Source of the DNA: Tabrizicola sp. TH137 | GTDB taxonomy: Bacteria > Pseudomonadota > Alphaproteobacteria > Rhodobacterales > Rhodobacteraceae | Direction: 5' to 3' | NCBI RefSeq assembly: GCF_002855575.1 | Contig: NZ_PKRQ01000005.1 | Location: 124,001 to 188,000 of the forward strand | Length of the DNA: 64,000 nucleotides | Shown: positions 26,347 to 35,491 of the stretch, in pieces | Numbering within the stretch: the stretch's first letter is position 1 | Layout: every line of letters begins with the position of its first letter | Translations under genes and position numbers: made by a program | The notes under the pieces: model-generated | Seen by the model: only the letters and a program-made list of their open reading frames with translations | Database searches by the model: none | What the model was told of the DNA's origin: nothing

Positions 26347-26869
26347 TCGGACCGGCAGGCGTGGCCTTCAGGCCCAGCTTGCCGATCCAGCGCGGCCAGA
26401 CCGCAGGGCCGAAGGCGATGATCTTCTGCGCCCCGAGAGACCGCGCCGTGCGGATCATCTCATACATCAGATCGCCCTGAACCTTCTTGCGCAGCCGCGC
26501 CGGCACCCGGTTGGACACGAAGATGCGCGAGGCTTCCCAGATCTTCGGATCGACCGGCGCCTCGAAATCCATCAGGTCGGAGGGGATCGAATCGAGCATC
26601 CCGCGCTGCGCATCGCGAATCATGTAGGTGTACATGCCGACCCGCGCCGTGGTGGGTGTCAGGCGGACACCGGCCAGAACCTCGCCATTCTCATGCACCG
26701 CGATCCAGCGGCTGGCGGGTGTGTCGTACTGGTCGAACTCCATCCCTTCGGCCTCGGGCAGACGCCAGTTGTTCCTTACGATGAAGGAATTGCGGCGCGC
26801 GCGCAGGAGATTAACGAACAGGTCACCATGCTGGTGCATGTTCTGGAAGGAGAGTGTCGTCGTCAGCAT
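26282..26869 (-). CDS. LuxI-family acyl-homoserine lactone synthase
   Basis: Autoinducer synthase making acyl-homoserine lactones from S-adenosylmethionine and acyl-ACP. 195 residues from the ATG at 26869 (MLTTTLSFQNMHQHGDLF). Conserved LuxI residues are visible: RRNSFIVRNNW (Arg, Phe, Trp), EFDQYDT (acidic pair), GVRLTPTT (Arg) and WEASRIFV (Glu-Ser-Arg). The form is that of Rhodobacterales. No LuxR-type receptor with an autoinducer-binding domain is adjacent. The neighbours are response regulators and a kinase, so input to or output from that phosphorelay is plausible (inference). A longer N-terminus starting at 26995 is possible but not conserved-looking. Confidence 0.9.
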   Translation of the reverse strand: MLTTTLSFQNMHQHGDLFVNLLRARRNSFIVRNNWRLPEAEGMEFDQYDTPASRWIAVHENGEVLAGVRLTPTTARVGMYTYMIRDAQRGMLDSIPSDLMDFEAPVDPKIWEASRIFVSNRVPARLRKKVQGDLMYEMIRTARSLGAQKIIAFGPAVWPRWIGKLGLKATPAGPIMELDGVKVQVAVMDLDPRLH

Positions 26870-27334
26870 CAGAGTCCCGGTTTCACCTGCCTCACGCGCA
26901 GGTCCGATGGTGGGAAGAGTCTTCCCGTCGGTCACTTCTGCCCCTGACGCCGTGGCAAAACGGGCGTCGCGTCTTTGGGGTGGAAGGCTGGCCATTGGTC
27001 GCTCACTTGGTAACAATTCTTAAATTACAAGGGCATGCGTCTCGGCAAAACGCTAACCCAATTTACCCACTTTCTGTGAATCTGGCAAAACTGTGGCAAA
27101 TCCGCAAAGGCGAAAAACCGTTTCCATACAACATTTTGTGGGTGGGTCCTCATGTTACCCTTCCTGCTGAATTTGTGGTTTCCGGACATCTGCCCAAATG
27201 CCGTGCATCCACCACTGTTTCCCCCTCGTCGACATTCTGCCTACACGGGAATATTGATATTTCAAGACAGCTTTTGCGCGAATCACGCGACTCCGGCGCG
27301 AAAGCGCCACAAATCACCGCAGGGTCACCACAAA
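26870..27334. promoter_or_regulatory. Divergent AT-richer region between luxI-type gene and unrecognised gene
   Basis: 465 bases without a convincing gene. Composition is clearly more AT-rich than neighbours from about 27005 to 27290, consistent with promoters for both sides. Poor direct repetition of the type GGCAAAACTGTGGCAAAT appears at 27081-27098. No lux-box-like perfect dyad was found. Confidence 0.4.
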
Positions 27335-27814
27335 ATGGTCCAACTGAACGGCGAAACCGAAGGCTTGAACCTGCCCGCATCCGGCACATTGCCCGTGCGG
27401 CGCGATGCAAGACCTTGTCGGGGGCCAGTCATGCCGCGCTATTTCCAATCCTTCCGCGTCTTCGGCGAAGTGGCCGATCTTCTGCTGCTGGAACGGCCGG
27501 AACGCCGGCTTCTCGTGGATATCTCGCTCGAGCCTGCCCAGACCGGGCAAGGTCGCAACCCCTATCCGCAGCGCAGTACCTTCACCCTCTCCGATCCTTC
27601 GCTGATGGAACGTTTTCTGGGCGAAGTGTCCCTTGGCGATGCGATCGAAGCCCATGGAACCTTCGCGCAGACGGACTATGTCCCTCACCGGACGACCTGC
27701 ATCGACACCACTTTCCTGATGCTTGACTATCGCCGGGTTCCGCTGCCCGAGCAGTTGATTCCGGCCACGATCGACGTGGCCATGGAAGCACTGCGGCGGG
27801 TGCGGTTGCACTAG
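27335..27814 (+). CDS. Unrecognised protein upstream of histidine kinase
   Basis: Product not recognised. From the ATG at 27335 it has 159 residues; a second ATG at 27431, preceded by GGGGG, gives 127 residues beginning MPRYFQSFRVFGEVADLLLL and may be the true start because the first 32 residues look unstructured. The conserved-looking core is a mix of beta strands (LLLLERPERRLLVDISLEP, FLGEVSLGDAIEAHGTF), compatible with a small OB-like barrel. No membrane segment or signal. It ends 19 bases before the kinase gene, so it probably belongs to the same operon and signalling system. Confidence 0.65.
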   Translation: MVQLNGETEGLNLPASGTLPVRRDARPCRGPVMPRYFQSFRVFGEVADLLLLERPERRLLVDISLEPAQTGQGRNPYPQRSTFTLSDPSLMERFLGEVSLGDAIEAHGTFAQTDYVPHRTTCIDTTFLMLDYRRVPLPEQLIPATIDVAMEALRRVRLH

Positions 27815-27833
27815 GGACAAAGGCCGCTCTGGA

Positions 27834-29258
27834 ATGACCTCCGCCCCGCTCAGCGCCAGCGCCTCGGCAGACCGCAACCCGCGCATGTCTGCCCTCATGC
27901 GGCTGCGTCGCTATTTTCGCGGGATGCTGCGGATGGAAACCAGCGCCGCGCGTCTGGAAAAGCAGGTGCGCGACTATGTGAATGGCGGCCTTGTCCTGTT
28001 CTGGAAACGCCAGACGATCTATGGTGCGGCGGCGCTGCTCTGCGGCTTCTACTATGATGTCGAAATCGCCGTTTTCTGCTATCTTTTCATACAGTTCTGC
28101 GAATTCTCAGACACCTGGGTCTCGCTGCGCATCGTGCGCTGGAAGGGTGGCAGCCTGCGCGAGGCGCGACGGTATCGAAACCTTCTGTTCCTGACCGCCA
28201 CCCTCAGCAGTATCTCCGTCGCGCTATGGGCCGGGATCGTCGCGCATCTGGAAGGGATTTCCTCCCATTTCATGCCGCTTTTCTTCCTTTTCGCGGCGGG
28301 GCTGTTCGCGGCGGTGAACAACCATCAGATCCCGCAGATCCTGCTGCTGCGCCTGGTCGTCTATACCGGTGTCTTCCTCTACATCCCGATTTCCGACCTG
28401 CTGGCGGTGATGCCGCCGCTGAAGAATTTCCTGTGGCTGCAACTGTTCACTGTGGTCTTCGTGCTGTTCTTCGTGATCGAATGTTCGATCATCTTCCTCA
28501 GGCTCTATCGACGCGGCCTTGACCAGTTGGATGAACTGCGCCGCGAACGCGACCGCGTTCAGGCCGCCTATGAGGTGAAGTCGCAATTCGTGTCGGTCGT
28601 CAGCCACGAGTTGCGCACCCCGCTCACCTCGATCAATGGCGCGCTCGGCCTGCTGCGGACGGGGGCCTATGACAACGATCCGGCCAAGGCGCGCAACATT
28701 CTTGAAATCGCCCACAAGAACAGCATCCGCCTGTCCGCCCTGATCAATGACCTGCTCGACCTGCAAAAGCTCGAGTCGGGGCAGATGAGTTACAGCTTCG
28801 ATGAGGTTGACCTTTCCGACATCGTGGACGAATGCATCGCGGCCATGGAAACCTTCGCCCAGAGTTATGGAATCAGCTTCGACTTCTCGCCTTCGCTGCA
28901 ACCGGTCTTTGTCCGGGCGGATCGGGACAGGCTGCATCAGGTGCTCGACAACCTGTTCTCGAATGCGGTGAAATTCTCGCGCCGGGGCGAAAAGGTCGAG
29001 GTGCGCATCCGCCGCACCGGCGGCCGGGCCTGGGTCGAAGTACAGGATCATGGCATCGGTATCCCGCCCAATTCGCGCGAAAAGGTGTTCGGGAAATTCA
29101 CCCAGGTCGATTCCTCGGATCGCCGCTCGCATGGCGGTACGGGGCTGGGCCTGTGCATCGCACAGGAAATCATGGCGGCGCATGGGGGCAGCGTCGATTA
29201 CACGAGCACGCTTGGCGAAGGCACAACCTTCGTCATTGATTTTCCGTTGAAGGACTGA
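27834..29258 (+). CDS. Polytopic membrane sensor histidine kinase
   Basis: 474-residue HisKA kinase. The N-terminal half carries about six membrane helices (between residues 52 and 225) instead of a periplasmic sensor domain, so it probably senses a membrane-borne or membrane-soluble cue. Then a coiled coil (DQLDELRRERDRVQAAYE), phosphoacceptor His258 in SVVSHELRTPLTSING, N box DNLFSNAVKFS, DHGIGIP, FGKFTQVDSSD and GGTGLGL. Absence of a receiver in the protein and the Hpt gene 4 bases downstream suggest a split phosphorelay: kinase, Hpt, receiver. Its membrane domain resembles a seven-helix type sensor but is not assignable to MHYT or 7TMR with confidence. Confidence 0.9.
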   Translation: MTSAPLSASASADRNPRMSALMRLRRYFRGMLRMETSAARLEKQVRDYVNGGLVLFWKRQTIYGAAALLCGFYYDVEIAVFCYLFIQFCEFSDTWVSLRIVRWKGGSLREARRYRNLLFLTATLSSISVALWAGIVAHLEGISSHFMPLFFLFAAGLFAAVNNHQIPQILLLRLVVYTGVFLYIPISDLLAVMPPLKNFLWLQLFTVVFVLFFVIECSIIFLRLYRRGLDQLDELRRERDRVQAAYEVKSQFVSVVSHELRTPLTSINGALGLLRTGAYDNDPAKARNILEIAHKNSIRLSALINDLLDLQKLESGQMSYSFDEVDLSDIVDECIAAMETFAQSYGISFDFSPSLQPVFVRADRDRLHQVLDNLFSNAVKFSRRGEKVEVRIRRTGGRAWVEVQDHGIGIPPNSREKVFGKFTQVDSSDRRSHGGTGLGLCIAQEIMAAHGGSVDYTSTLGEGTTFVIDFPLKD

Positions 29259-29262
29259 CGAC

Positions 29263-29625
29263 ATGACTTTTCAGGCAGATGTTCCCCAGCAGGCCGATCT
29301 GGCCGCCCGTCTTGCGCCGATCCGCGCGCATTTCGTGGCCACTCTCGGCCCGCGCCGCGAACGCCTTGCCACCTACCTGCGCTCTGCGGATTTCCGCATG
29401 CCTGCGCCCGCTGTGATGCGCCTGCTCCAGGAAGATGCGCACAAGGTCCGCGGCGTGGCCCTGACCCTGGGATTCGAGCCGCTGGGCCGTGCCGCCGGAC
29501 ATGTGGACGAGATGCTCGATCCGTGGAAGGACGCGCAGGACAGCGTGGAAGTGCCGCCGGAACTTCACGCCGCGCTGGAAACCCTGCTAGACGAAATCGA
29601 AGAGACCATCGCGAAAGGGCCGTGA
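29263..29625 (+). CDS. Histidine phosphotransfer (Hpt) protein
   Basis: 120-residue helical protein. His60 in DAHKVRGVALTLGFEPLG fits the Hpt consensus H-x-L/V-K/R-G-x-A-x-x-L-G, so it can shuttle phosphate between the kinase and a receiver. It starts 4 bases after the kinase stop. Convergent with the receiver gene, the end-to-end gap being 10 bases. I infer that this trio forms one relay. Confidence 0.85.
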   Translation: MTFQADVPQQADLAARLAPIRAHFVATLGPRRERLATYLRSADFRMPAPAVMRLLQEDAHKVRGVALTLGFEPLGRAAGHVDEMLDPWKDAQDSVEVPPELHAALETLLDEIEETIAKGP

Positions 29626-29635
29626 CGGCCCGGCC

Positions 29636-30025
29636 CTAGGGCTGCGGACGCGTCGCCCAAAGCCGCATGATGTCATTCGACAGGGCGACGGGATCGAAGG
29701 GTTTCGTGATCTTGCCCAGAACGCCCAGCCCGTCGAACTCTGCCTGCGAAACCTCGATCTGCTTGGCGGTCATGAATATGGCCGGCACATCCGACATCGT
29801 CGGCTGACCGCGCAGCGCTTGCAGCGTCTGCAACCCGTTCATTTCGGGCATCATGAAATCCAGAAGCAGCAGATCAGGGCCGAAAGCGGCCCCCTTTTCC
29901 AAGGCTTCCGGGCCGGACATGCATTGCATGACCTCGAACCCGCCAAGATCGGCAAGCGCAAGACGTGCGATCATGAGGATATCCTCATCGTCCTCGACGT
30001 GAAGAATCCGCTTCAATTCTGTCAT
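29636..30025 (-). CDS. Single-domain response regulator
   Basis: 129-residue stand-alone receiver: acidic pocket EDDED (11-15), phosphoacceptor Asp56 in LLLLDFMMPEMNG, Thr in FMTAKQ and Lys in ITKPFDP. No output domain. The start at 30025 (MTELKRILHVEDDED) has a G-rich site just upstream. Convergent with the Hpt gene; likely a phosphate sink or diffusible partner in the same relay. Confidence 0.9.
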   Translation of the reverse strand: MTELKRILHVEDDEDILMIARLALADLGGFEVMQCMSGPEALEKGAAFGPDLLLLDFMMPEMNGLQTLQALRGQPTMSDVPAIFMTAKQIEVSQAEFDGLGVLGKITKPFDPVALSNDIMRLWATRPQP

Positions 30026-30254
30026 CGGCACCCCCCGAAGCGCCCAGTCCACCGGTAATCCCCGACCCGTGAACCCCAGCAGCGTGACGCCAGCATGACG
30101 CTGCGTCAATCGCTGCTTTTCATTTTCCAACAAAGTTCACGGAACGAATTGTTTCCAAACGCCCCAATAGTCCGGGACGACGGTGCCGGCACACCAGAAC
30201 GGCCGCCTTAGGTATACAGCCAGTCGTGAACGAGTCGCAAAGGCTTACGCAACG

Positions 30255-31742
30255 TCAGCCGAGCTTGACCCAGACGGTCTTGAGCGCGCTGTACTTGTCG
30301 AAGCTGTGCAGCGAAAGATCCCGGCCAAAGCCTGACTGCTTCACCCCGCCGAAGGGTGTCATGGCCGACAGCGCATCCACCGTGTTGACCGAGACTGTCC
30401 CCACCCGCAGGGCCGCGCTGATGCGGAAGGCGCGGTCGATGTCGCGCGTCCAGACCGAAGCCGCGAGTCCATAGGCCGTATCATTGGCGATCCGCACCGC
30501 CTCAGCCTCGTCGGCGAAGGGGATCACGGCCAGAACAGGACCAAAGACCTCTTCCCGCGCCAGTTCGCTTTGCGGGTCCACATGGTCGAAGATCGTCGGG
30601 GTGATCCAGGCGTCGGAACCGTCGCGCGTCAGTCGCTGCCCTCCCGTCACCAGCCGCGCCGCAGCGGTCGCCCTGTCGATGAAGCCCGCCACCCGGCCGG
30701 CATGGTGGCTGTCCACCATCGGCCCCATCGTGGTGGCCGGGTCCAGAGGATCGCCCTGCACCACCGCCCCTGCCCGTGCCACAAGCCGTTCCACCATCGC
30801 ATCATGCACATCGCGATGCACCAGCAGCCGCGAATTGGCGGAACAGACCTCGCCCGCATTGAAGAAGATGCCGAAAGCGGCCATATCCGCCGCCCGGTCC
30901 AGATCGGCATCGGGAAAGATCAGATTGGGCGACTTGCCCCCGGTCTCCAGCCAGACCTGTTTCATGTTCGATCGCCCGGCATAGGTCTGGAACAGCTTGC
31001 CCACCTCTGTCGATCCGGTGAAGGCGAGGCAGTCCACATCCTTGTGCAGGCCCAGCGCCTGGCCCGCCTCGTGCCCGTAACCCGGAACCACGTTCAGAAC
31101 CCCGTCGGGCAGCCCCGCCTCGGCCGCCAGTTCCGCCAGCCGCAACGCCGACAGCGGCGACTGTTCGGCAGGTTTCAGCACCACCGAATTGCCCATCGCC
31201 AGCGCGGGGGCCAGTTTCCAAGTGGCCATGTCCAATGGGAAATTCCACGGCACCACCGCCCCCACCACCCCCAGAGCCTCGCGACGGATCATGGCGATAT
31301 CGCCGGGGCCAGTCGGGGCGATCTCGTCATAAAGCTTGTCGATGGCCTCGGCATGCCACTGGAAGAAATGCGCCGATCCCGGCGCGTCGATGGTGGAGGA
31401 CTCGGCAATCGGTTTGCCCATGTCCAGCGTGTCGAGCAGCGCAAGCTCCGGCACATTGGCCCGGATCAGGGCGGCGAGCCGGAGCAGAACCTCCTTGCGG
31501 TCAGAGGGCGACTTGCGCGCCCAGCGCCCTTCCTCGAAGGCCCGCCGCGCGGCCTGAACGGCCAGGTCCACATCCGCCGCATCGCCCCGCGCCACCTCGG
31601 CCAGCACCGCCCCGGTGGCCGGGTTCACGCTGGGAAAGCGCGCGCCAGAGACCGCGTCGCGCCAGCGCCCGTCAATCCAGAGCCCGCTGCGCGGTGTCAT
31701 CCTTGCCGCCTGCGCCCGCCAGTCCACCGCTGTCGCCATCAT
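30255..31742 (-). CDS. PuuC-like aldehyde dehydrogenase
   Basis: NAD(P)-dependent aldehyde dehydrogenase, 495 residues from the ATG at 31742 with AGGAGG upstream. Seen: VVPWNFPLDMATWKLAPALA, the nucleotide loop FTGSTEVGK, catalytic Glu in LETGGKSP and catalytic Cys in NAGEVCSANSR, then FGPVL and the C-terminal PFGGVKQSGFGRDLS. Closest in feel to gamma-glutamyl-gamma-aminobutyraldehyde dehydrogenase (PuuC), which oxidises aldehydes formed from polyamines. It follows the LuxR-type regulator on the same strand, across from a PotABCD-like transporter and an amine dehydrogenase-like flavoprotein, so it probably oxidises the aldehyde they produce (inference). Confidence 0.9.
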   Translation of the reverse strand: MMATAVDWRAQAARMTPRSGLWIDGRWRDAVSGARFPSVNPATGAVLAEVARGDAADVDLAVQAARRAFEEGRWARKSPSDRKEVLLRLAALIRANVPELALLDTLDMGKPIAESSTIDAPGSAHFFQWHAEAIDKLYDEIAPTGPGDIAMIRREALGVVGAVVPWNFPLDMATWKLAPALAMGNSVVLKPAEQSPLSALRLAELAAEAGLPDGVLNVVPGYGHEAGQALGLHKDVDCLAFTGSTEVGKLFQTYAGRSNMKQVWLETGGKSPNLIFPDADLDRAADMAAFGIFFNAGEVCSANSRLLVHRDVHDAMVERLVARAGAVVQGDPLDPATTMGPMVDSHHAGRVAGFIDRATAAARLVTGGQRLTRDGSDAWITPTIFDHVDPQSELAREEVFGPVLAVIPFADEAEAVRIANDTAYGLAASVWTRDIDRAFRISAALRVGTVSVNTVDALSAMTPFGGVKQSGFGRDLSLHSFDKYSALKTVWVKLG

Positions 31743-31827
31743 CCATTCCTCCTGTTCGCCCTGCGAAACTGCCAGTCCGGCCCTCCGCCCACGACAACAG
31801 TTTTCCACCCCATTGCTTCGGAAAAAC

Positions 31828-32622
31828 CTAAGCCGTTGCCAAAAGCGGCAGCATCAGCGCGAAAAGCTCGGCCTGCGAGGTGATCCCGCACCGCGCATAA
31901 AGCTGCTTGCGAAAGACCTTCACGGTCTGCGCGCTGACGCCAAGGCGCAATCCGATGGACACTGTGGAATGCCCCCGCAGGATCAGAAGCGCCACTTCCG
32001 CCTGCCGCGGCGAAAGGCGAATCTCCCGCTCTGAGGCGAGGCTTCGCATCAATTGGCCGGTTACATCGTCTGCCTGCACCCTTTCCGCCCGCAAACCTTG
32101 CCAATGCGCTTCTGCCAGCGCGGCGACGATCGGCGCCAGCCTCTGGCAGGTTTCCACCTCTCGCGCGGTGAAGGGCAGGCCGGAGGTTGCGTCACGGCCA
32201 AGGCAGATGTTCAGCGACACGTCGGCCACCGGATAGAGAAGGAAGGTGATCTCATCCACCAGCGTCGTCTGCTGGTAATACTCGCGGAAATAGCGGCTGC
32301 GGTGAAAGGCATCCGGCGCCACATCGCGCAGCCGGTAGGCCCCGGCGGGAACCCGGCTCATATGCAGGTCGTGATAGGGGTCGAGCAGATAGGCCCCGGC
32401 GAGATAGGTGCTGTCGAGCTGCGAAAAGACCTGCGGATGATCGGCCTGCCGGAACAGGACCTGCGGCGGGCCGGCATCGCGATAGGCAAGGATGATGAGG
32501 TTGTCCGGCGCGACGCAGCGGCGGAACCAGTCCTGCAAGGCCCCTTCGAACCCTGCCCCGCCGACGCGGCGGATGACCTGGGCCAATTGGCCCTCGGCGG
32601 TATTGGGCAGCGGCTGCATCAT
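31828..32622 (-). CDS. LuxR-type transcriptional regulator of the amine cluster
   Basis: 264-residue regulator with a C-terminal LuxR/FixJ helix-turn-helix (LSPRQAEVALLILRGHSTVS followed by LGVSAQTVKVF) and an N-terminal alpha/beta domain (about 1-185) that resembles no autoinducer-binding domain I can recognise. The ATG at 32622 is preceded by GAGAGG; an earlier start at 32682 would place the operator palindrome inside the coding region. The gene diverges from the ABC transporter and precedes the aldehyde dehydrogenase. The perfect palindrome at 32631-32646 touches its own ribosome site, so autoregulation is likely (inference). Confidence 0.85.
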   Translation of the reverse strand: MMQPLPNTAEGQLAQVIRRVGGAGFEGALQDWFRRCVAPDNLIILAYRDAGPPQVLFRQADHPQVFSQLDSTYLAGAYLLDPYHDLHMSRVPAGAYRLRDVAPDAFHRSRYFREYYQQTTLVDEITFLLYPVADVSLNICLGRDATSGLPFTAREVETCQRLAPIVAALAEAHWQGLRAERVQADDVTGQLMRSLASEREIRLSPRQAEVALLILRGHSTVSIGLRLGVSAQTVKVFRKQLYARCGITSQAELFALMLPLLATA

Positions 32623-32630
32623 ACCTCTCT

Positions 32631-32646
32631 GGGGGTATATACCCCC
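32631..32646. promoter_or_regulatory. Perfect 16-base palindrome in divergent amine-cluster promoter
   Basis: GGGGGTATATACCCCC, fully self-complementary, lies 9 bases before the regulator start and 52 bases before the transporter ATPase start. Size and symmetry suit a LuxR-type dimer. One more C follows on the right but is not matched on the left. Confidence 0.65.
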
Positions 32647-32697
32647 CGGCTTCGCCAAACTTAACCTTGGCCGATACAGCAAGGGGTATGGGGCCGC

Positions 32698-33753
32698 ATG
32701 TCAACCGCCATCGACATCCGTTCCGTGGTCAAGCGCTATGGCACCGCCACCGCGCTGCACGGGGTATCGCTGTCCATCTCTGACAATGAATTCTTCACGC
32801 TGCTTGGCCCCTCCGGCTGCGGCAAGACCACGCTTCTGCGTTGCATCGCGGGGTTCGAGGATGTGACGGAGGGCGAGATCCGGCTTTTCGGGCAGGATAT
32901 CGCAGCGCTTGAGCCGAACCACCGCCCCGTGAACACCGTCTTTCAGCAATATGCCCTGTTTCCGCACATGACCGTGCTGGAAAACGTGGCCTTCGGGTTG
33001 AAGATGAAGGGGATGGGCCTGTCCGACCGCAACGCGCGGGCGGGCCGGATGCTGGAAATGGTGCATCTCTCCGCCTTTGCCGACCGCCTGCCGGCGCAGC
33101 TTTCGGGCGGCCAGCAGCAGCGCGTGGCGCTGGCCCGCGCGCTCGCCCCGGAACCCAAGGTGCTGTTGCTGGACGAACCGCTTTCCGCGCTGGACCTGAA
33201 GCTGCGGCAGGCGATGCGGGTGGAGTTGAAGACGCTACAGGAACAGACCGGCATCACCTTCATCTTCGTGACGCATGACCAGGAAGAGGCGCTGACCATG
33301 TCGGACCGCATCGCCGTCATGTCCCAGGGCCGGGTGCAGCAGATCGGCACCGCGCGCGACATCTATGAGGCGCCGGTGAACCGCTTCGTGGCCGATTTCA
33401 TCGGCGAGACGAACCTTCTGGAGGTGGTGGTGGACCGGGTCGAGGGCGACAGCGCTCGCGTGATCCTACCCGGTGGCCATGCCATCACCTGCGCGGCGGC
33501 CGGAAACGGGCCGGGCAAGCACCATATCTCGATCCGCCCGGAACGGCTGTCTCTGGCCGCGACCGGCGATCTGACCGCGACGGTGGAGCGGATCGTCTAT
33601 CTCGGCACCGACCTGCAACTCCTGACCCGGCTGACCACGGGAGAGGAATTCCACGTCCGGTTGCAGAACTCTGCCCGGACGGAACTGCCCGCGCCGGGAT
33701 CGACCGTCGCCCTGCATCTGGAGGAAGGCGCGGCCCGCCTTCTGGCCGACTGA
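32698..33753 (+). CDS. PotA-like polyamine ABC transporter ATPase
   Basis: ATP-binding subunit, 351 residues: Walker A GPSGCGKTT, Q-loop VFQQYALFPHMTV, ABC signature LSGGQQQR, Walker B VLLLDEPLSALD, switch His in VTHDQEEA, and a C-terminal TOBE regulatory domain (from about 235). It belongs to the spermidine/putrescine importer class. First gene of a five- or six-gene transcript; the next start overlaps its stop (TGATG). Substrate class set by the binding protein at 35492. Confidence 0.95.
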   Translation: MSTAIDIRSVVKRYGTATALHGVSLSISDNEFFTLLGPSGCGKTTLLRCIAGFEDVTEGEIRLFGQDIAALEPNHRPVNTVFQQYALFPHMTVLENVAFGLKMKGMGLSDRNARAGRMLEMVHLSAFADRLPAQLSGGQQQRVALARALAPEPKVLLLDEPLSALDLKLRQAMRVELKTLQEQTGITFIFVTHDQEEALTMSDRIAVMSQGRVQQIGTARDIYEAPVNRFVADFIGETNLLEVVVDRVEGDSARVILPGGHAITCAAAGNGPGKHHISIRPERLSLAATGDLTATVERIVYLGTDLQLLTRLTTGEEFHVRLQNSARTELPAPGSTVALHLEEGAARLLAD

Positions 33754-34673
33754 TGGCGGGGATGACACCCGCCCCAAAGGAAAACGGCACGGGCTATAGC
33801 AGCCTCGTCGCGCCGCTGCTGCTTCCGACATGGGCGATGATCGGCATTTTCCTTGTCCTGCCCGTGCTGCTGATGGCGGTCTATTCCTTCCTGACCAAGG
33901 AATTCCGCGGCGGGGTGATCTGGGATTTCACGCTGGCCGCCTATGACCAGTTCTTCCTGAACCGGGGCCTTTTCGGGGATGAGCCCCCCACGCTGGAATG
34001 GACCTATATCACCATCTTCTGGCGGTCGATCTGGCAGGCGGCCGTGGCCACGCTGATTTGCCTGATCGTGGGCTTTCCCACGGCCTGGTTCATCGCCACC
34101 CGCCCGCCCAAGGCGCGGGCCGTCTGGCTGTTCCTTGTCACCATTCCCTATTGGGTGAACCTTCTGATCCGCACGGTCAGCCTGAAATTCCTGATCCGCG
34201 AGAACGGGCCGCTGAACGAAAGCCTGATGTCCATCGGGCTGATCACCGATCCGCTGCCCTTGGTGAACACGAACCTCGCCGTGCAACTCGGCCTCTTCTA
34301 CAGCTACCTGCCCTTCATGGTGCTGCCCATCTATGCCGCCGTGGAACGCTACAACTTCGCGCTCTCCGAAGCGGCGGCCGACCTTTACGCCAGCCGCTGG
34401 GTCACGCTGCGCGAGATCGTGCTGCCGGTGGTCAAACCCGGCATCGTGGCGGGCTGCATCCTCGTTTTCGTGCCCTCGCTGGGGGCCTTTCTCGCGCCCG
34501 ATCTTCTGGGGGGTGCCAAGACCTTCATGATCGGGTCGCTGATCGACGAACAGTTCCGCGGATCGCAGGGCAACTGGCCCTTCGGGGCGGCGGCGGCGAT
34601 GATCCTGATGACGCTCGTGCTGATCGTGCTGATGATCTACGCCCGCGCGCAGGCGAAGGGAGAGGCGCGATGA
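33753..34673 (+). CDS. PotB-like ABC transporter permease
   Basis: First inner-membrane permease of the importer, 306 residues, six helices. The EAA coupling loop appears as [20 protein letters not shown]. The GxxPTAWFIA segment is typical of PotB-type proteins. Its start shares one base with the ATPase stop and its stop overlaps the next start by four bases, so translation is coupled. Confidence 0.93.
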   Translation: MAGMTPAPKENGTGYSSLVAPLLLPTWAMIGIFLVLPVLLMAVYSFLTKEFRGGVIWDFTLAAYDQFFLNRGLFGDEPPTLEWTYITIFWRSIWQAAVATLICLIVGFPTAWFIATRPPKARAVWLFLVTIPYWVNLLIRTVSLKFLIRENGPLNESLMSIGLITDPLPLVNTNLAVQLGLFYSYLPFMVLPIYAAVERYNFALSEAAADLYASRWVTLREIVLPVVKPGIVAGCILVFVPSLGAFLAPDLLGGAKTFMIGSLIDEQFRGSQGNWPFGAAAAMILMTLVLIVLMIYARAQAKGEAR

Positions 34674-35473
34674 AGGGCGTGCGCCACTATCCCGGCTTCC
34701 TGCCCATGGCCGTGGGCTGCCTCGTGATCCTCTACGCGCCCCTGGTCGTGGTGATGATCTACAGTTTCAACGGCTCCACCTCGATCACCACATGGGGCGG
34801 GTTCTCGTGGCGATGGTATGCCGATGTCTTCACCGGGCCGGAGGCGCCGCGCTTCAAGGCGGCGGCGTGGAACTCCCTGTCCATCGCCCTTATCGCCGCC
34901 ACCACCGCCACCGCCATCGCCGTGGCCGCCGCCGTAGCGATGATCCGGGGCGGGCGGTTCCGGGGCAAATCGGCCACCTTCGCGCTGATCAACCTGCCGC
35001 TGATGGTGCCCGAGATCGTGGTCGCCGTGGCCTGCCTGATCTTCTTTTCCACCATCGGGCTGACCACCGGCTATCTGACCATCCTTCTTGCCCATATCAC
35101 CTTCTGCATCCCCTTCGCCTATCTGCCCATCGCGGCGCGGCTTCAGGGGATCGAGGATACCTATGAACAGGCCGCCCGCGACCTCTATGCCACGCGCGGG
35201 CAGGCGTTCCGGCTGATCCTGCTGCCGCTGATGATGCCCGGCATCCTTTCGGGTTTCCTTCTTGCCTTCATCATCTCGCTTGACGACTTCATCATCACGA
35301 ATTTCGTCAAGGGTGCCGGGATGGAGACCCTGCCCACCGCCATCTTCGGATCGGTGAAGCAGGGGATCAAACCCAATATCATGGCCATTTCCACCATGAT
35401 GCTGGCCGTCTCGGTGTTTTTCGTCACCCTCTCCTACCTCGTCAACCGCATCGGGCAGAGAACCCGATCCTGA
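34670..35473 (+). CDS. PotC-like ABC transporter permease
   Basis: Second permease, 267 residues, six helices. EAA-type loop [20 protein letters not shown], followed by [10 protein letters not shown], a hallmark of PotC proteins. Fixed start by the ATGA overlap with the upstream permease. Pairs with the 33753 product to form the channel. Confidence 0.93.
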   Translation: MKGVRHYPGFLPMAVGCLVILYAPLVVVMIYSFNGSTSITTWGGFSWRWYADVFTGPEAPRFKAAAWNSLSIALIAATTATAIAVAAAVAMIRGGRFRGKSATFALINLPLMVPEIVVAVACLIFFSTIGLTTGYLTILLAHITFCIPFAYLPIAARLQGIEDTYEQAARDLYATRGQAFRLILLPLMMPGILSGFLLAFIISLDDFIITNFVKGAGMETLPTAIFGSVKQGIKPNIMAISTMMLAVSVFFVTLSYLVNRIGQRTRS

Positions 35474-35491
35474 ACCCAACGGGAGTTTTCC

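Noticed and set aside
31828-32622. Cognate LuxR receptor for the LuxI at 26282
   Set aside because: The N-terminal domain lacks the WxYxD autoinducer-binding pattern, and the gene sits with amine genes 5 kb away.
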